Part shown: positions 18,706 to 28,818 of the stretch, one piece after another | How positions within the stretch are numbered: the first letter of the stretch is position 1 | Layout: each line of letters starts with the position of its first letter | Source of the DNA: Mesorhizobium sp. M4B.F.Ca.ET.058.02.1.1 | Lineage (GTDB): Bacteria; Pseudomonadota; Alphaproteobacteria; Rhizobiales; Rhizobiaceae | Direction: 5' to 3' | NCBI RefSeq assembly: GCF_003952505.1 | Contig: NZ_CP034450.1 | Coordinates: 1,488,001 to 1,552,000 of the forward strand | Length of the DNA stretch: 64,000 bases | Made by a program: the position numbers and the translations under genes | Notes under the pieces: model-generated | Told to the model about the DNA's origin: nothing | What the model saw: the letters and a program-made list of their open reading frames with translations, nothing else | The model's database searches: none

Positions 18706-20241
18706 CTATTTGACCGAAACGCTCGGCCCATTCTCGACCGCCAGCACCAGCCGGCGGTTGGTGATCCGGGCCAGTTGCGCCAGCCTGCCGGCCGGGCGCT
18801 CGCCATAGAGGTCGGCAAGTGAGGCCGGCAGCACCAGCGCCAGCATGCCGTTGCCGCGGTTTTCCCATTTCAGCCTGGGCATCACGCCCGGCATCGCCGC
18901 CGTCATCAGGTAGACGACGCGCATCATTGCGGCGAGAACGCGGGCGCGCTCGAGGATGCGCGGCGGCGCCAGCGCCTTGATCTCGGGCGCGATGCCCTCG
19001 TTGAAGATGCCGTCATGGCGGTAGGCGCCGGCCAGCGCCAGATAGGCGCGGCCGGGATGGTCGACGCCGATGAAAGAGGCGTGCGCGATGATGTTGAGAG
19101 ACTGCCTGCCGCGGTATTCGGGATGCGCGCGCCAACCAATATCGGCGAGCAGGCAGGCGGCCTGGCGGTAACGCGCCTCGTCCTCTGTCTCGTCGATGCC
19201 GAAAGCGGCAAAGGCCTTGCCGGTCCAGTCGACCAGCTCATGCGCATGGTGGACCGAGCGCGAGCGCAATAGCGCGAGTTCCTCGGCGGCCGAGATCAGC
19301 GGATCGGCCTTCTGCTCGGCCGCGTCGAGCAGCGAGTAGAGAAAGCCCTCGCGCACGCCGAGCGCCGAAACGACGATCTTCGACGGCTGCATCGCCGACA
19401 TGATCTCCTGCAGCACGATGGCGCCATAGGGGAGCAGCGAGCGGCGGTTCTTGGAAACGCCTTCGATGCCCTTGACCTTCTCGATCTCGGCCTTCGTCAC
19501 CTGCTTCAGGAAGCTCTGCGCGCTGTCGGCCGAGATCTCATAGTGATGCATGACGCCGAGCGGGTAGTTGGTCATTTCCATGTGCAGCCGGGCGAGGTTT
19601 CGCCAGGTGCCGCCGACGGCGTAGAAGGCCCTGCCCTGCCCACCCTTCAACAGCTTGGCCCGCGCCAGCTCCTGGCGCGCGATCTTCTGAGCCTGGACGA
19701 GCGAATTCTTCGCCATGTCCTGCAGGCGCAGGCCGCCGAGCGGCAGCGTGATGCCGTCGCCGATCGCCTCGCCGTTGATGTCGATCAGTTCGAGGCTGCC
19801 GCCGCCGAGGTCACCGGCGATGCCGCTGGCCGGGTGGAAGCCGGAAATCACGCCGAGCGCCGAATAATGCGCCTCCTGCCGCCCGGAGAGCACCCGGATC
19901 TCAGTCTTCAGTACGTCCTCGGCGCGGTGGATGAAATCGGGGCCGTTGACCGCCTCGCGGGCGGCGGCGGTCGCCAGCACATACATGTGCTCGGCGCCGG
20001 CCTGGTCGGAGAGCGCGCGGAAGCGGCGGAACTCCTCCATCGAGCGGGTGACCGCCTCGGGATCGAGCTTGCCGGTCGAAACGATGCCGCGGCCGAGGCC
20101 GGCCAGCATCTTTTCGTTGAACAGCAAGGTCGGCGAGCGCGCCAGCCCTTCATAGACGACGAGGCGGATCGAGTTAGAGCCGATGTCGATGATCGACAGC
20201 GGCCGCCGGTCCTGGAGCCGGCCCTGGGAAGCAGAAATCAC
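18706..20241 (-). CDS. ppx: Exopolyphosphatase (Ppx/GppA family)
   Basis: 511 residues. It removes phosphate from the ends of polyphosphate chains, or acts on pppGpp. The ASKHA phosphatase fold shows [16 protein letters not shown] (phosphate 1), [11 protein letters not shown], and the second phosphate loop [18 protein letters not shown]-terminal HD-like helical domain follows ([20 protein letters not shown]). Its GTG start overlaps the ppk stop as GTGA, so synthesis and breakdown enzymes are made together. Confidence 0.95.
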   Translation of the reverse strand: MISASQGRLQDRRPLSIIDIGSNSIRLVVYEGLARSPTLLFNEKMLAGLGRGIVSTGKLDPEAVTRSMEEFRRFRALSDQAGAEHMYVLATAAAREAVNGPDFIHRAEDVLKTEIRVLSGRQEAHYSALGVISGFHPASGIAGDLGGGSLELIDINGEAIGDGITLPLGGLRLQDMAKNSLVQAQKIARQELARAKLLKGGQGRAFYAVGGTWRNLARLHMEMTNYPLGVMHHYEISADSAQSFLKQVTKAEIEKVKGIEGVSKNRRSLLPYGAIVLQEIMSAMQPSKIVVSALGVREGFLYSLLDAAEQKADPLISAAEELALLRSRSVHHAHELVDWTGKAFAAFGIDETEDEARYRQAACLLADIGWRAHPEYRGRQSLNIIAHASFIGVDHPGRAYLALAGAYRHDGIFNEGIAPEIKALAPPRILERARVLAAMMRVVYLMTAAMPGVMPRLKWENRGNGMLALVLPASLADLYGERPAGRLAQLARITNRRLVLAVENGPSVSVK

Positions 20242-22433
20242 GCGGCGGCGTTCTTCTTGCGGCGCTTGAACTGGGCGATGCGCCTGGGCGCATGCGACTT
20301 CAGCGCGTCACCCCGTCCGGACAGACTCGGATTGGTCATGAAATATTCCTGCGCGTTGAACGGTTCCTCGCCCTCCTCCAGCACGACGCGCCGGGAGGTG
20401 CCGTCAGCCAATACGTCGAAACTTTGCTGGTTGTCCATGATGTTGCCCAGCATGATCTGGCCAAGCACCTGTTCATGCACAGTTGGATTGGTGATCGGCG
20501 CCATGGTCTCGACACGGCGGTCGAGATTGCGCGGCATAAGATCGGCCGAGGAGATGTAGACGATCGCCCCGTCCGAGGGCAGGCCGTAGCCGTCGCCAAA
20601 GCAGTAGATGCGGCTGTGCTCGAGGAAGCGGCCGACGATCGATTTCACCCTTATATTCTCCGACAGGCCCGGCACCTGCGGCCTCAGGCAGCAGATGCCG
20701 CGCACGACGAGGTCGATCTCGACGCCGGCGCGGCTGGCATCGTAGAGCGCGTCGATGATGATCGGGTCGACCAGCGCGTTCATCTTCATCCAGATTCGCG
20801 CCGGCCGGCCCTCGCGCGCGTGGACGACCTCGTTCGAAATATGCTTCAGGATGCGTTTGCGCAGCGTGAATGGCGAAACGGCGAGCCGCATCTCCTCGGT
20901 GGGCTCGGCATAGCCGGTGATGAAGTTGAACAGCTGGGCGACATCGCGGGCAATCGTCGGATCCGTGGTGAAGAACGACAGGTCGGTATAGATGCGCGCG
21001 GTGACCGGATGGTAGTTGCCAGTGCCGAGATGCACATAGTTGCGCAGCTTGCCGTCCTCGCGCCGCACCACCAGCGACATCTTGGCGTGGGTCTTGAGCT
21101 CGAGGAAGCCGAACACGACCTGGACGCCGGCGCGCTCGAGGTCGCGGGCCCAGCGGATGTTGGCCTCCTCGTCGAACCGCGCCTTGAGCTCGACCAGCGC
21201 CGTCACCGATTTGCCGGCCTCGGCCGCGTCGACCAGCGCGCGCACGATCGGGCTGTCGTTGGAGGTGCGGTAGAGCGTCTGCTTGATCGCCACCACTTCC
21301 GGGTCGGCCATCGCCTGACGCAGGAACTGCACCACCACGTCGAAGGATTCGTAGGGATGGTGGACGATGATGTCCTTCTCGCGGATGGCGGCAAAGCAGT
21401 CGCCGCCATGCTCGCGGATACGCTCGGGAAAGCGCGGATTGTAGGGCGTGAACTTCAGATCGTCGCGGGCGACGGCGACGATCTCGGAGATCTGGCTGAG
21501 CGCCAGCGGACCGGTCAGGACGCTGATGCGGCTCGACGAGACGCCAAGCTCGCCGGCGACGAAGTCGCGCAGTTCCGGCGGCATCAGCATGTCGAACTCG
21601 ATGCGGATCACCGAACCGCGGCGGCGCCGCTTCAGCGCCGTCTCGAACAGGCGAACCAGGTCCTCGGACTCTTCCTCGACCTCGATATCGCTGTCGCGGA
21701 TGATGCGGAAGGTGCCGGACCCCTTGACCTCATAGCCCGGGAAGAGCTTGCCGATATAGAGGCCGACCGCCTCCTCCAGCGGGATGAAGCGGACATGATT
21801 CTTGCGGTCGGGTAGACGGATGAAGCGCTTCAGCGCCACCGGCAGGCGCAAAAGCGCGCTCATCTCCTCGCCATTCTTGCGGTGGCGCAGTTGCAGCGCC
21901 ATCGAGAAGCCGAGATTGGGGATGAACGGGAACGGATGCGCCGGGTCAATCGACAGCGGGGTCAGCACCGGAAACACCTGATCCTGGAAATGCTCTTCCA
22001 GCCAGGCCTTCTCGTCCTTGGTCAGCGCGTCGCGGGTGATGCTTTCGATGCCTTCCTTGTTGAGCAGCTGCATCAGTGTCGAAAGGCTCTTCTGTTGGTC
22101 CTCCTGCAGGCGCTCGACCTCGCGCAGCAGTTGTTCAAGCTGCTGTTCGGGCGTGCGGCCGTCCGGACTCTTCAGGACGATGCCCTCGCGCACCTGGCCT
22201 GCCAGGCCCGCGACACGGACCATGAAGAACTCGTCGAGATTGCCGGCCGAGATCGACAGGAAGCGGATCCGCTCCAGAAGCGGATGGTGCGGGTTCAGCG
22301 ATTCCTCCAGTACGCGCCGGTTGAACTGCAGCCAGGAGAATTCGCGGTTGACGAAGCGATCGGGATTGCCGCTCTCGGCACTTGCCGCCTCGATGGTGAT
22401 GAATTCGCTGTGCACCGGCTTCAGTTCGTTCAT
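20238..22433 (-). CDS. ppk1: Polyphosphate kinase 1
   Basis: 731 residues. It polymerises the gamma-phosphate of ATP into polyphosphate. The N-terminal domain begins near [20 protein letters not shown]. The catalytic domains contain the autophosphorylated histidine region [13 protein letters not shown] and [20 protein letters not shown], and the second histidine region [13 protein letters not shown]. It is the first gene of the ppk-ppx operon. I looked for a Pho box upstream and did not find a convincing one. Confidence 0.97.
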   Translation of the reverse strand: MNELKPVHSEFITIEAASAESGNPDRFVNREFSWLQFNRRVLEESLNPHHPLLERIRFLSISAGNLDEFFMVRVAGLAGQVREGIVLKSPDGRTPEQQLEQLLREVERLQEDQQKSLSTLMQLLNKEGIESITRDALTKDEKAWLEEHFQDQVFPVLTPLSIDPAHPFPFIPNLGFSMALQLRHRKNGEEMSALLRLPVALKRFIRLPDRKNHVRFIPLEEAVGLYIGKLFPGYEVKGSGTFRIIRDSDIEVEEESEDLVRLFETALKRRRRGSVIRIEFDMLMPPELRDFVAGELGVSSSRISVLTGPLALSQISEIVAVARDDLKFTPYNPRFPERIREHGGDCFAAIREKDIIVHHPYESFDVVVQFLRQAMADPEVVAIKQTLYRTSNDSPIVRALVDAAEAGKSVTALVELKARFDEEANIRWARDLERAGVQVVFGFLELKTHAKMSLVVRREDGKLRNYVHLGTGNYHPVTARIYTDLSFFTTDPTIARDVAQLFNFITGYAEPTEEMRLAVSPFTLRKRILKHISNEVVHAREGRPARIWMKMNALVDPIIIDALYDASRAGVEIDLVVRGICCLRPQVPGLSENIRVKSIVGRFLEHSRIYCFGDGYGLPSDGAIVYISSADLMPRNLDRRVETMAPITNPTVHEQVLGQIMLGNIMDNQQSFDVLADGTSRRVVLEEGEEPFNAQEYFMTNPSLSGRGDALKSHAPRRIAQFKRRKKNAAA

Positions 22434-22685
22434 GATTCCCGCTCTTGTCCTGCGCCCATCGCTTTGAAGCGCTGCATTCCGGATGGGCTACGGACGCTCT
22501 AACATGTTTTTGTGACGCACGATCCCTCACGAATCCCGCAGCGATCCAGGGTCATGCGCTTAACCGGCTCAACTTATCCTCTGACAGGCTTTTGCGACAG
22601 TTTCATTTCATCGATCTTGCAAACAGGCCGGTTATGATCCAGATGCAGACTGGCCGAAACAAGCCGAGACCAATTGGAGACGACG

Positions 22686-22931
22686 ATGGCAGGCGGTTCC
22701 ATTCCCCATTTCCAGAACGATGCGGGCCATCCGGCGATCGACATCGGCGTCAAGGAATTCATGTGCACGGGCGCCAACCCGCCCTTCGACCATCCGCACG
22801 TGTTCCTCGACATGGGCGACGACAATGAGAAGGTCTGCCCCTATTGCTCGACGCTCTTCCGCTATTCGGCGAAACTGAAGGCGACCGAAACGGTCCCCGC
22901 GGGCTGCCTCTATATCGACCAGGCCGCCTGA
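22686..22931 (+). CDS. CHCC-type zinc-finger protein
   Basis: 81 residues from the ATG at 22686, with TTGGAGAC upstream. The pattern MCTGANPPFDHPHVFLDMGD followed by VCPYC places Cys, His, Cys, Cys as in the zf-CHCC family, which includes the NDUFS6 subunit of mitochondrial complex I. Alphaproteobacteria carry single-domain versions, and some are complex I accessory subunits. Which role this one has cannot be told from the sequence. The FAD monooxygenase starts 13 bases later, so they may share a transcript. Confidence 0.9.
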   Translation: MAGGSIPHFQNDAGHPAIDIGVKEFMCTGANPPFDHPHVFLDMGDDNEKVCPYCSTLFRYSAKLKATETVPAGCLYIDQAA

Positions 22932-22944
22932 TCCTCTTCCGACG

Positions 22945-24171
22945 ATGAGCGAGGCGCGGTCCCGGCAGGTCGTCATCGCCGGGGCCGGCATAGCAGGACT
23001 GACGGCGGCGCTTGCCTTCGCCGAGCGCGGCTATCCCGTAACGGTGTTCGAACAGGCCAGGCAACTCGAGGCAGCCGGCGCCGGTATCCAGCTTTCTCCC
23101 AATGCGACGCGAATCCTCAGGCAGCTCGGCGTGCTGGAGCGGCTCCTGCCGCATGCAGTGCGGCCGGAGGCGGTGGTGCTCAAGGATGCCGCCGCGCTCA
23201 GGGACCTGGGACGCGTGCCGCTCGGACAGGCCGCCGAGAGGCGCTGGGGAGCGCCCTATCTTGCCGCCCATCGCGCCGACGTGCAGGCGGCGCTGACGGC
23301 GCAGGTGACGGAACGCCCGGATGTCGAGCTCGTCACCGGCGCGCGGGTGACCGGCGTCGCCGCCGGACCGCAGGGCATTGCCGTGACGGCTGAAACGGAC
23401 GGCCGCACGATCGAGGCCAGCGGCCAATTGCTGGTCGGCGCCGATGGTGTCTGGTCGTCGATTCGCGAGAACCTCGCCGGCAAGCAGCCCGGCTTCGGCA
23501 AAAGCCGCTTCTCGGGCGAACTCGCCTGGCGCGCCACGGTCGCGGCGGAGAGCGCCGCAGGAAAGGCCTTTGCGACGATCGGCGCCGCGGACAGCGTCAC
23601 CACCTTCCTCCATCCCGGTTTCCACCTGGTGGCCTATCCGGTAAGCAAAGGCAGCGCCTTCAACCTCGCGGCCTTCACCAAGGGCGAGCGCATCGCGGAA
23701 GGCTGGTCCGGCCATGCCGACCCGGCCATCCTCTCGGGCGCCATGCGCGGCACGGCACCGGCGCTGGCAAGGCTTGTCGCGCTGGCCGGCCCGTGGACGG
23801 CGTTTCCGATCCACACGGTCGAGCAACAGCGCTGGACGATGCAAGACGGGATCGCGCTCATCGGCGATGCAGCGCATGCAATGACGCCGTTCGCGGCGCA
23901 GGGCGCCGCCATGGGAATAGAAGACGCCGCCATGCTTGCCGGCGTGATCGCCGACTTCCCTGCCGACTTGCGACAGGGGCTTGCCACCTGGGAGAACCTC
24001 AGGCGGCCGCGCGTCGAGAAGGTGCTGAGGCGCGGCGCGCTCAACCGGCTTGCCTGGCACGCCTGGGGGCCGTTGGCGATCGCGCGGAACCTGGTGCTGG
24101 CGACGCGGCCGGCGGAGAAACTCGCGGCGGATCTGGACTGGCTGTACGGGTGGGAGGTTGTGAGGCGGTAG
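22945..24171 (+). CDS. FAD-dependent monooxygenase
   Basis: 408 residues of the PHBH/salicylate hydroxylase type. It uses NAD(P)H and O2 to hydroxylate an aromatic or similar substrate. The FAD-binding GAGIAGLTAALAFAERGYPV, the DG motif GADGVWSSIR, and the second FAD motif GDAAHAMTPFAAQGAAMGIE are present in order. The closest type by eye is 3-hydroxybenzoate/salicylate hydroxylase-like proteins, but the substrate is open. It lies 13 bases after the zinc-finger gene. Confidence 0.9.
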   Translation: MSEARSRQVVIAGAGIAGLTAALAFAERGYPVTVFEQARQLEAAGAGIQLSPNATRILRQLGVLERLLPHAVRPEAVVLKDAAALRDLGRVPLGQAAERRWGAPYLAAHRADVQAALTAQVTERPDVELVTGARVTGVAAGPQGIAVTAETDGRTIEASGQLLVGADGVWSSIRENLAGKQPGFGKSRFSGELAWRATVAAESAAGKAFATIGAADSVTTFLHPGFHLVAYPVSKGSAFNLAAFTKGERIAEGWSGHADPAILSGAMRGTAPALARLVALAGPWTAFPIHTVEQQRWTMQDGIALIGDAAHAMTPFAAQGAAMGIEDAAMLAGVIADFPADLRQGLATWENLRRPRVEKVLRRGALNRLAWHAWGPLAIARNLVLATRPAEKLAADLDWLYGWEVVRR

Positions 24172-24236
24172 GACTTTGAGACCCGCCGACCTTGACGTAA
24201 TGACTATTTGTAGTTACATTTTTGCGGTTACACCAC

Positions 24237-24459
24237 ATGGCAGAATTGCGATTTGAATGGGATACGGAAAAGGCTAGGTCAAATCTGCGCAAACATGGCG
24301 TGAGTTTTGAAACTGCCGTTCGCGTTTTCTCAGATCCCTTCGCGCTGGTGGAGCAGGACAGAGTCGAGGATGGCGAATACCGCTGGCAGCCGGATCATTT
24401 CCGCGCGGCGCGCCACGCCGGGAGAAAGAAGACGTTATGCGCAAAGTCGTTCGATATAA
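24237..24459 (+). pseudogene. brnT: BrnT toxin gene with internal deletion
   Basis: The first 50 codons are a good BrnT (MAELRFEWDTEKARSNLRKH, GVSFETAVRVFSDPFALVEQ) up to YRWQ at 24389. The normal C-terminal segment RIISARRATPGERRRYA follows immediately, but in another frame (24391-24441), ending at TAA 24457. About 20 residues of the core are missing, so the frame is lost and the native frame runs on into unrelated sequence. BrnT is a ribonuclease toxin of the RelE fold, so this copy should be inactive. The overlap with brnA is kept. Confidence 0.85.
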
Positions 24460-24760
24460 TTTTGATCCGACAAATCCGCCTCCGCTGACGGAAGCCCAGA
24501 AGTCAGAAATCGCGGCTTTGAAGGCGCGCCCGGAGAACGATGTCGATACAAGTGATATCCCAGAACTAGCGCAAGAGTTCTGGCAGAACGCTGTTCGAAA
24601 TCCGTACTTCAAACCGATCAAGCAGCAGCTGACTCTTCGTCTCGATTCCGATCTCGTTGCCTGGTTCAAGAGGCACACGCCAGATGGGCGCGGCTATCAA
24701 AGCGCTATCAACAAGGCATTGCGCGAATATGTGACGAAGCGGGGCCGTAAAGCCGGCTAG
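24437..24760 (+). CDS. brnA: BrnA antitoxin
   Basis: 107 residues. The C-terminal ribbon-helix-helix domain is clear: QQLTLRLDSDLVAWFKRHTP, then GYQSAINKALREYVTKRG. The N-terminal part (PPPLTEAQKSEIAALKARPE) would bind BrnT. BrnA normally represses its own operon. Here it is intact beside a broken toxin, so it may persist as a DNA-binding regulator or be on its way out. The region is less GC-rich than its surroundings. Its stop abuts that of the convergent gene at 24761. Confidence 0.9.
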   Translation: MRKVVRYNFDPTNPPPLTEAQKSEIAALKARPENDVDTSDIPELAQEFWQNAVRNPYFKPIKQQLTLRLDSDLVAWFKRHTPDGRGYQSAINKALREYVTKRGRKAG

Positions 24761-25435
24761 CTAATCATACAACCTCATCGACCACCCCAGCGACACCGGC
24801 AGCGGGTTCCACCAGCCGGTGCGCAGGCCGGCGGTGCGCAGCGCGGCCGCCGTCCAGGTGTTGCAGCCGACCAGCGCGTTGAAATGGCCGTTGGCCTCGT
24901 AGAAGCGGTCGAAGCGGGAATAGCCCGCATTGTCGATGACCATCGGGCCGTCCGGTCCCCGGCGGAAGCTCGCCGCGATGTAGTCGAGGAGCGCGGCGAA
25001 GCGATCCTCGCCGATGTCGAAGCCAGCGACGTCGGAATGCGGCTCGGCAATCGTGCCGGCGATGTCGACATGCATCACCGAGGCGTCCAGCGTCAGCGCC
25101 TTGAGGACCGGCACCGCCTTGACCTGCGACCACCTCGGCGTTTCCAGGTAGAAGGCACGACCGCCCCAGCCGAAGACGATATAGCGGACCTCGGGAGCAT
25201 CGGCGGGAATGCCGGCATCGGTGAGGAAATGGAAGCGCCGGCGCACCTCCTCATCGACGGGGATGGCGATATCGGTGTGGATCGGGTTGCTCAGCACCAG
25301 TATGTGCCTGCTGCCCTCGCCCGCGGCGGCCGCCGGCCAAAGCGGGCGCGGTACCAGCGTGCCGAGCGCCGCGGCAAGCACGATGGCGGCCAGCAGGCCA
25401 ACAAGGAGACGCCAGACCTTTCTCAACGATGACAC
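24761..25435 (-). CDS. DUF2459 / TIGR02117-type membrane-anchored protein
   Basis: About 224 residues from a GTG at 25435, with GAGG nine bases upstream. An N-terminal hydrophobic helix (RLLVGLLAAIVLAAALGTLV) anchors it, and the rest is periplasmic. The features HILVLSNPIHTDIAIPVDEE, YIVFGWGGRAFYLETPRWSQ and LVGCNTWTAAALRTAGLRTG are those of the DUF2459 family. The HTD and CNTW segments suggest an NlpC/P60-like hydrolase fold with His and Cys, but no activity is known to me. It stands alone. Confidence 0.82.
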   Translation of the reverse strand: MSSLRKVWRLLVGLLAAIVLAAALGTLVPRPLWPAAAAGEGSRHILVLSNPIHTDIAIPVDEEVRRRFHFLTDAGIPADAPEVRYIVFGWGGRAFYLETPRWSQVKAVPVLKALTLDASVMHVDIAGTIAEPHSDVAGFDIGEDRFAALLDYIAASFRRGPDGPMVIDNAGYSRFDRFYEANGHFNALVGCNTWTAAALRTAGLRTGWWNPLPVSLGWSMRLYD

Positions 25436-25476
25436 CTTTGCGGCCTCACGACAGATAGCGTCGGGCGGTGCACATG

Positions 25477-25506
25477 AAAAAAGCCCGGCCGCATTGCGGC
25501 CGGGCT
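25477..25506 (-). terminator. Rho-independent terminator of aapJQMP
   Basis: AGCCCGGCCGC (25482-25492) and GCGGCCGGGCT (25496-25506) form a perfect 11-base stem. Read on the minus strand it is followed by six T, 21 bases after the aapP stop codon. Confidence 0.93.
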
Positions 25507-25526
25507 CTCCCAACGGCGTGGAAAAC

Positions 25527-26330
25527 TCAATGCAGGATCTGCGACAGGAAGAGCTTCGTGCGCTCATGGCGCGGGTGATCGAAGAACTCGGCCGGCGTGT
25601 TCTGCTCGACGATCTGGCCCTGATCCATGAAGATCACCCGGTTGGCGACCTTGCGGGCAAAGCCCATCTCATGGGTGACGCAAAGCATCGTCATGCCTTC
25701 CTCGGCCAGACCCACCATCGTCTCCAGCACTTCCTTGATCATTTCGGGATCGAGCGCCGAGGTCGGCTCGTCGAACAGCATGATGCGCGGGTTCATGCAC
25801 AGCGAGCGGGCGATCGCCACGCGCTGCTGCTGGCCGCCGGAGAGCTGACCGGGATATTTGTTGGCCTGCTCCGGAATTTTCACGCGCTTCAAGAAATGCA
25901 TGGCGATCTCTTCCGCCTGCTTCTTCGGCGTCTTGCGCACCCAGATCGGCGCCAGCGTGCAGTTCTCCAGGATCGTCAGATGCGGGAACAGGTTGAAGTG
26001 CTGAAACACCATTCCGACCTCGCGGCGCACCTCGTCGATCTTCTTCAGATCGTTGGTCAGTTCCTTGCCGTCGACGATGATCTTGCCCTTCTGGTGCTCC
26101 TCCAGCCGGTTGATGCAGCGGATCATGGTCGACTTGCCGGAGCCGGACGGGCCGCAGATGACGATACGCTCGCCGCGCATCACCTTCAGATTGATATCTT
26201 TCAGCACATGGAACTCGCCGTACCATTTGTGCATGCCGACGATGTCGATGGCGACATCGGTGGTCGAGATGTGCATCTTCTTGGCATCGACCTTGAGGTC
26301 TTCCGCGCTGACGGCGTTTTCGGTGGTCAT
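25527..26330 (-). CDS. aapP: General L-amino acid ABC transporter, ATP-binding protein
   Basis: 267 residues from the ATG at 26330, nine bases after GGGGAAT. It drives uptake of L-amino acids through AapQM. Walker A is [13 protein letters not shown], the Q-loop is [10 protein letters not shown], the ABC signature is [15 protein letters not shown], Walker B is [13 protein letters not shown] and the switch histidine is in VTHEMGFA. It is the last gene of aapJQMP. The gap from aapM contains a palindromic repeat. Confidence 0.97.
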   Translation of the reverse strand: MTTENAVSAEDLKVDAKKMHISTTDVAIDIVGMHKWYGEFHVLKDINLKVMRGERIVICGPSGSGKSTMIRCINRLEEHQKGKIIVDGKELTNDLKKIDEVRREVGMVFQHFNLFPHLTILENCTLAPIWVRKTPKKQAEEIAMHFLKRVKIPEQANKYPGQLSGGQQQRVAIARSLCMNPRIMLFDEPTSALDPEMIKEVLETMVGLAEEGMTMLCVTHEMGFARKVANRVIFMDQGQIVEQNTPAEFFDHPRHERTKLFLSQILH

Positions 26331-26355
26331 GGCCAATTCCCCTTATCGTTGTGTT

Positions 26356-26408
26356 TGATGCATGTCGTTACCCCAAAACCGCTAAACACTTTTGGGCGAC
26401 ATGCATCA
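26356..26408 (-). repeat. Palindromic repeat at the aapM stop codon
   Basis: TGATGCATGTCG and CGACATGCATCA are perfect outer arms, with CCCAAAA/TTTTGGG inside. The right arm, read on the minus strand, supplies the TGA stop of aapM. The same element in the opposite sense lies at 63470-63520, also on a stop codon. Confidence 0.85.
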
Positions 26409-27563
26409 GCGTTTGTAGCCGGTGTCGAGCCGGCGTTCCGTGTACATTGAATAGCGCGACATACCGAAGCAGAACAGCCAGAACACGAAAGCGGCGAACA
26501 CCAGGCCGGACTTCGCGGTCTGCGGTGTCGCCCAATTGGCGTCGGAGAAGTTCTGCTTGACGACGCCGAGCAGGTCGAACATCGAGATGATCAGCACCAG
26601 GCTGGTGTCCTTGAACATGCCGATGAAGGTGTTGACGATGCCGGGGATAACCAGCTTCAGCGCCTGCGGCAGCACGATCAGCCCCATCTTCTGCCAGTAG
26701 CCGAGGCCGAGCGAATCGGCGCCTTCGTACTGCCCTTTCGGGATCGCCTGCAGGCCGCCGCGCACCACCTCCGCCATATAGGCGGCGGCAAACAGCGACA
26801 CACCGATCAGAGCCCTCAGGAACTTGTCGAAGGTGACGCCCTCCGGCAGGAACAACGGCAGCATGACGCTGACGAAGAACAGCACCGTGATCAGCGGAAT
26901 GCCACGCACCGTCTCGATGAAGATCACGCACAGCATCTTGATGATCGGCATCTTTGAGCGCCGACCGAGCGCCAGCACCGTGCCAAGCGGCAGCGAGACA
27001 GCGATGCCGACGAAGGACAGGCTGAGCGTGACCAGCAGACCACCCCACAGCGAGGTCTCGACATGCGGCAGGCCGAACACGCCGCCGAGCAGCAGGAAGA
27101 ACGAGACGATCGGCAGAACCAGGAAAAGCAAGATGGCGTTCAGCCCCTTGCGTGGCACGCGCGGGATCAGCATCGGCACCAGCAGCGCCACGAACAGGAT
27201 GGCGACGAGGATCGGCCGCCAGCGCTCCTCGATCGGATAGCGGCCGAACATGAACTGGCCGAACTTGGCGTTGACGAAGGCCCAGCAGGCGCCGCTCCAG
27301 CCGTCCGGCTGGATGCCGCCCTGCGAGACGGTGGCGCAGACGGTGCGGTCCGAACCCGTCCACTGGGCGCTGAGCAGGGCCCAGTTTATGACCTGCGGCA
27401 GGATCCAGGCGACGATGAGAATGCCGAGGATGGTCAGGATGGTGTCGCCGGGGGTGGCGATCAGGTTCTTGCGTACCCAGGCATAGAGCCCGCGTTCGCT
27501 TGGCGGCGCCGGCTGGGCAAGAGCCATCTCGGTGCGCACCCAGGACATATCGTGTTCCTGCAT
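26406..27563 (-). CDS. aapM: General L-amino acid ABC transporter, permease AapM
   Basis: 385 residues. A membrane subunit of the HisM type, with a long non-conserved N-terminal part and periplasmic loop before the transporter core, as in AapM. The core shows [20 protein letters not shown], the cytoplasmic EAA-type loop [20 protein letters not shown], and [20 protein letters not shown]. Its start lies four bases after the aapQ stop, and the ribosome site overlaps that stop. The stop codon comes from a palindromic repeat. Confidence 0.96.
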   Translation of the reverse strand: MQEHDMSWVRTEMALAQPAPPSERGLYAWVRKNLIATPGDTILTILGILIVAWILPQVINWALLSAQWTGSDRTVCATVSQGGIQPDGWSGACWAFVNAKFGQFMFGRYPIEERWRPILVAILFVALLVPMLIPRVPRKGLNAILLFLVLPIVSFFLLLGGVFGLPHVETSLWGGLLVTLSLSFVGIAVSLPLGTVLALGRRSKMPIIKMLCVIFIETVRGIPLITVLFFVSVMLPLFLPEGVTFDKFLRALIGVSLFAAAYMAEVVRGGLQAIPKGQYEGADSLGLGYWQKMGLIVLPQALKLVIPGIVNTFIGMFKDTSLVLIISMFDLLGVVKQNFSDANWATPQTAKSGLVFAAFVFWLFCFGMSRYSMYTERRLDTGYKR

Positions 27564-27567
27564 GACC

Positions 27568-28755
27568 CTACCTCTCCACCAGTGCCATTCTGGCGTTGAC
27601 GACGTTCATGACCGCGGAGGTCACGAGGCTCAGCACCAGATAGGCGATCATCATGATCAGCACGCCCTCCACCGCCTGGCCGGTCTGGTTGAGCACCGTG
27701 CCGGCGGTGGCGGTGAGATCGGGATAGCCGATGGCGATCGCCAGCGAGGAGTTCTTGGTCAGGTTGAGATACTGGCTGGTCAGCGGCGGGATGACGATGC
27801 GCATGGCCTGCGGCACCACGACCAGCCGCAGGATCGGGCCTGAGCGCAGCCCCAGCGCCCCGGCCGCCTCGGTCTGGCCTCTGCTGACGCCCCTGATACC
27901 GGCACGCACGATCTCGGCGATGAAGGCCGCCGTGTAGCAGGACAGCGCCAGATAGAGCGAAAGGAATTCCGGCTTGACCTGGAAGCCGCCAGTCAGGTTG
28001 AAGGTCGATTGCTTCGGAAAATCAAAGCTCAGCGGGAAGCCGCTGAGAGCGTAGGCAAGCAGCGGCAGGCCGGCGATCAGCGCTATCGAAGTCCAGAACA
28101 CCGGGAATTGCTGACCGGTTGTCATCTGCCGCTGGCGTGCCGTACGGGCGACGAACCAAGCCATGGCGAGGCCGAGGAGGAAGGCGACCAGGATCAGCCA
28201 GGAGCCGTCACCCCATATGGCGCGCGGGAAATAGAAGCCGCGCTGGTTGAGGAAGGAGCCGAAGGGCAGGTTGTAGCTCTCGCGCGGCGGCGGCAGCACG
28301 GCGAGCACGCCGGAATACCAGAAGAAGATGACCAGCAACGGCGGGATGTTGCGGAAGATTTCGACATAGACCGTGCAGATCTTGCGGATCAGCCAGTTCT
28401 GCGACAGACGACCGATGCCGACGATGAAGCCGATGATCGTGGCGGTGATGATGCCGGCGACGGCGACGATGATCGTGTTGATCAGCCCGACAATAATGGC
28501 GCGGCCATAGGTCGAGTCCGACGTGTATGCGATCGGTGTGTCCGAGATGTCGAAGCCGGCGCGTCCCTTGAGGAAGCCGAAGCCGGAGGCGATATGCAGA
28601 CGTGCCAGATTGTCGATGACGTTCTGCACGATCCACCAGACCGAGCCGAACAGAATGACGATTACCAGCGTCTGGAAGAAGAGGCTGCGTACCTTAGGGT
28701 CATTGATGAAGGAAGCCCTGCTCGGCTCCTCGCGAAGGATTTCCTGCGATGCCAT
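27568..28755 (-). CDS. aapQ: General L-amino acid ABC transporter, permease AapQ
   Basis: 395 residues from the ATG at 28755 ([20 protein letters not shown]), with AGGGGAC upstream. It pairs with AapM to form the membrane channel. The HisM-type core is visible: [40 protein letters not shown], and the EAA loop [20 protein letters not shown], with the long family insertion in the middle. A hairpin separates it from aapJ. Confidence 0.96.
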   Translation of the reverse strand: MASQEILREEPSRASFINDPKVRSLFFQTLVIVILFGSVWWIVQNVIDNLARLHIASGFGFLKGRAGFDISDTPIAYTSDSTYGRAIIVGLINTIIVAVAGIITATIIGFIVGIGRLSQNWLIRKICTVYVEIFRNIPPLLVIFFWYSGVLAVLPPPRESYNLPFGSFLNQRGFYFPRAIWGDGSWLILVAFLLGLAMAWFVARTARQRQMTTGQQFPVFWTSIALIAGLPLLAYALSGFPLSFDFPKQSTFNLTGGFQVKPEFLSLYLALSCYTAAFIAEIVRAGIRGVSRGQTEAAGALGLRSGPILRLVVVPQAMRIVIPPLTSQYLNLTKNSSLAIAIGYPDLTATAGTVLNQTGQAVEGVLIMMIAYLVLSLVTSAVMNVVNARMALVER

Positions 28756-28779
28756 GCGACCGTCCCCTGGAAAGAGAAA

Positions 28780-28806
28780 CCGGGAGGCAGACAACCTGCC
28801 TCCCGG
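28780..28806 (-). terminator. Attenuator hairpin between aapJ and aapQ
   Basis: CCGGGAGGCAG (28780-28790) and CTGCCTCCCGG (28796-28806) form a perfect 11-base stem, followed on the minus strand by TTTCTCTTTCC. The imperfect T run suggests partial termination or 3'-end protection, which would leave more aapJ than aapQMP message. Confidence 0.65.
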
Positions 28807-28818
28807 ATCACATTTCGA

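Noticed and set aside
20292..21815. A 507-codon plus-strand open frame opposite ppk
   Set aside because: It lies wholly over a highly conserved enzyme gene, has the Asp/Arg/His-rich make-up of antisense frames, and lacks a ribosome site.
22434..22560. A Pho box before ppk
   Set aside because: Sequences such as TGTGACGCA resemble one half-site only, and no second half-site lies at the right spacing.
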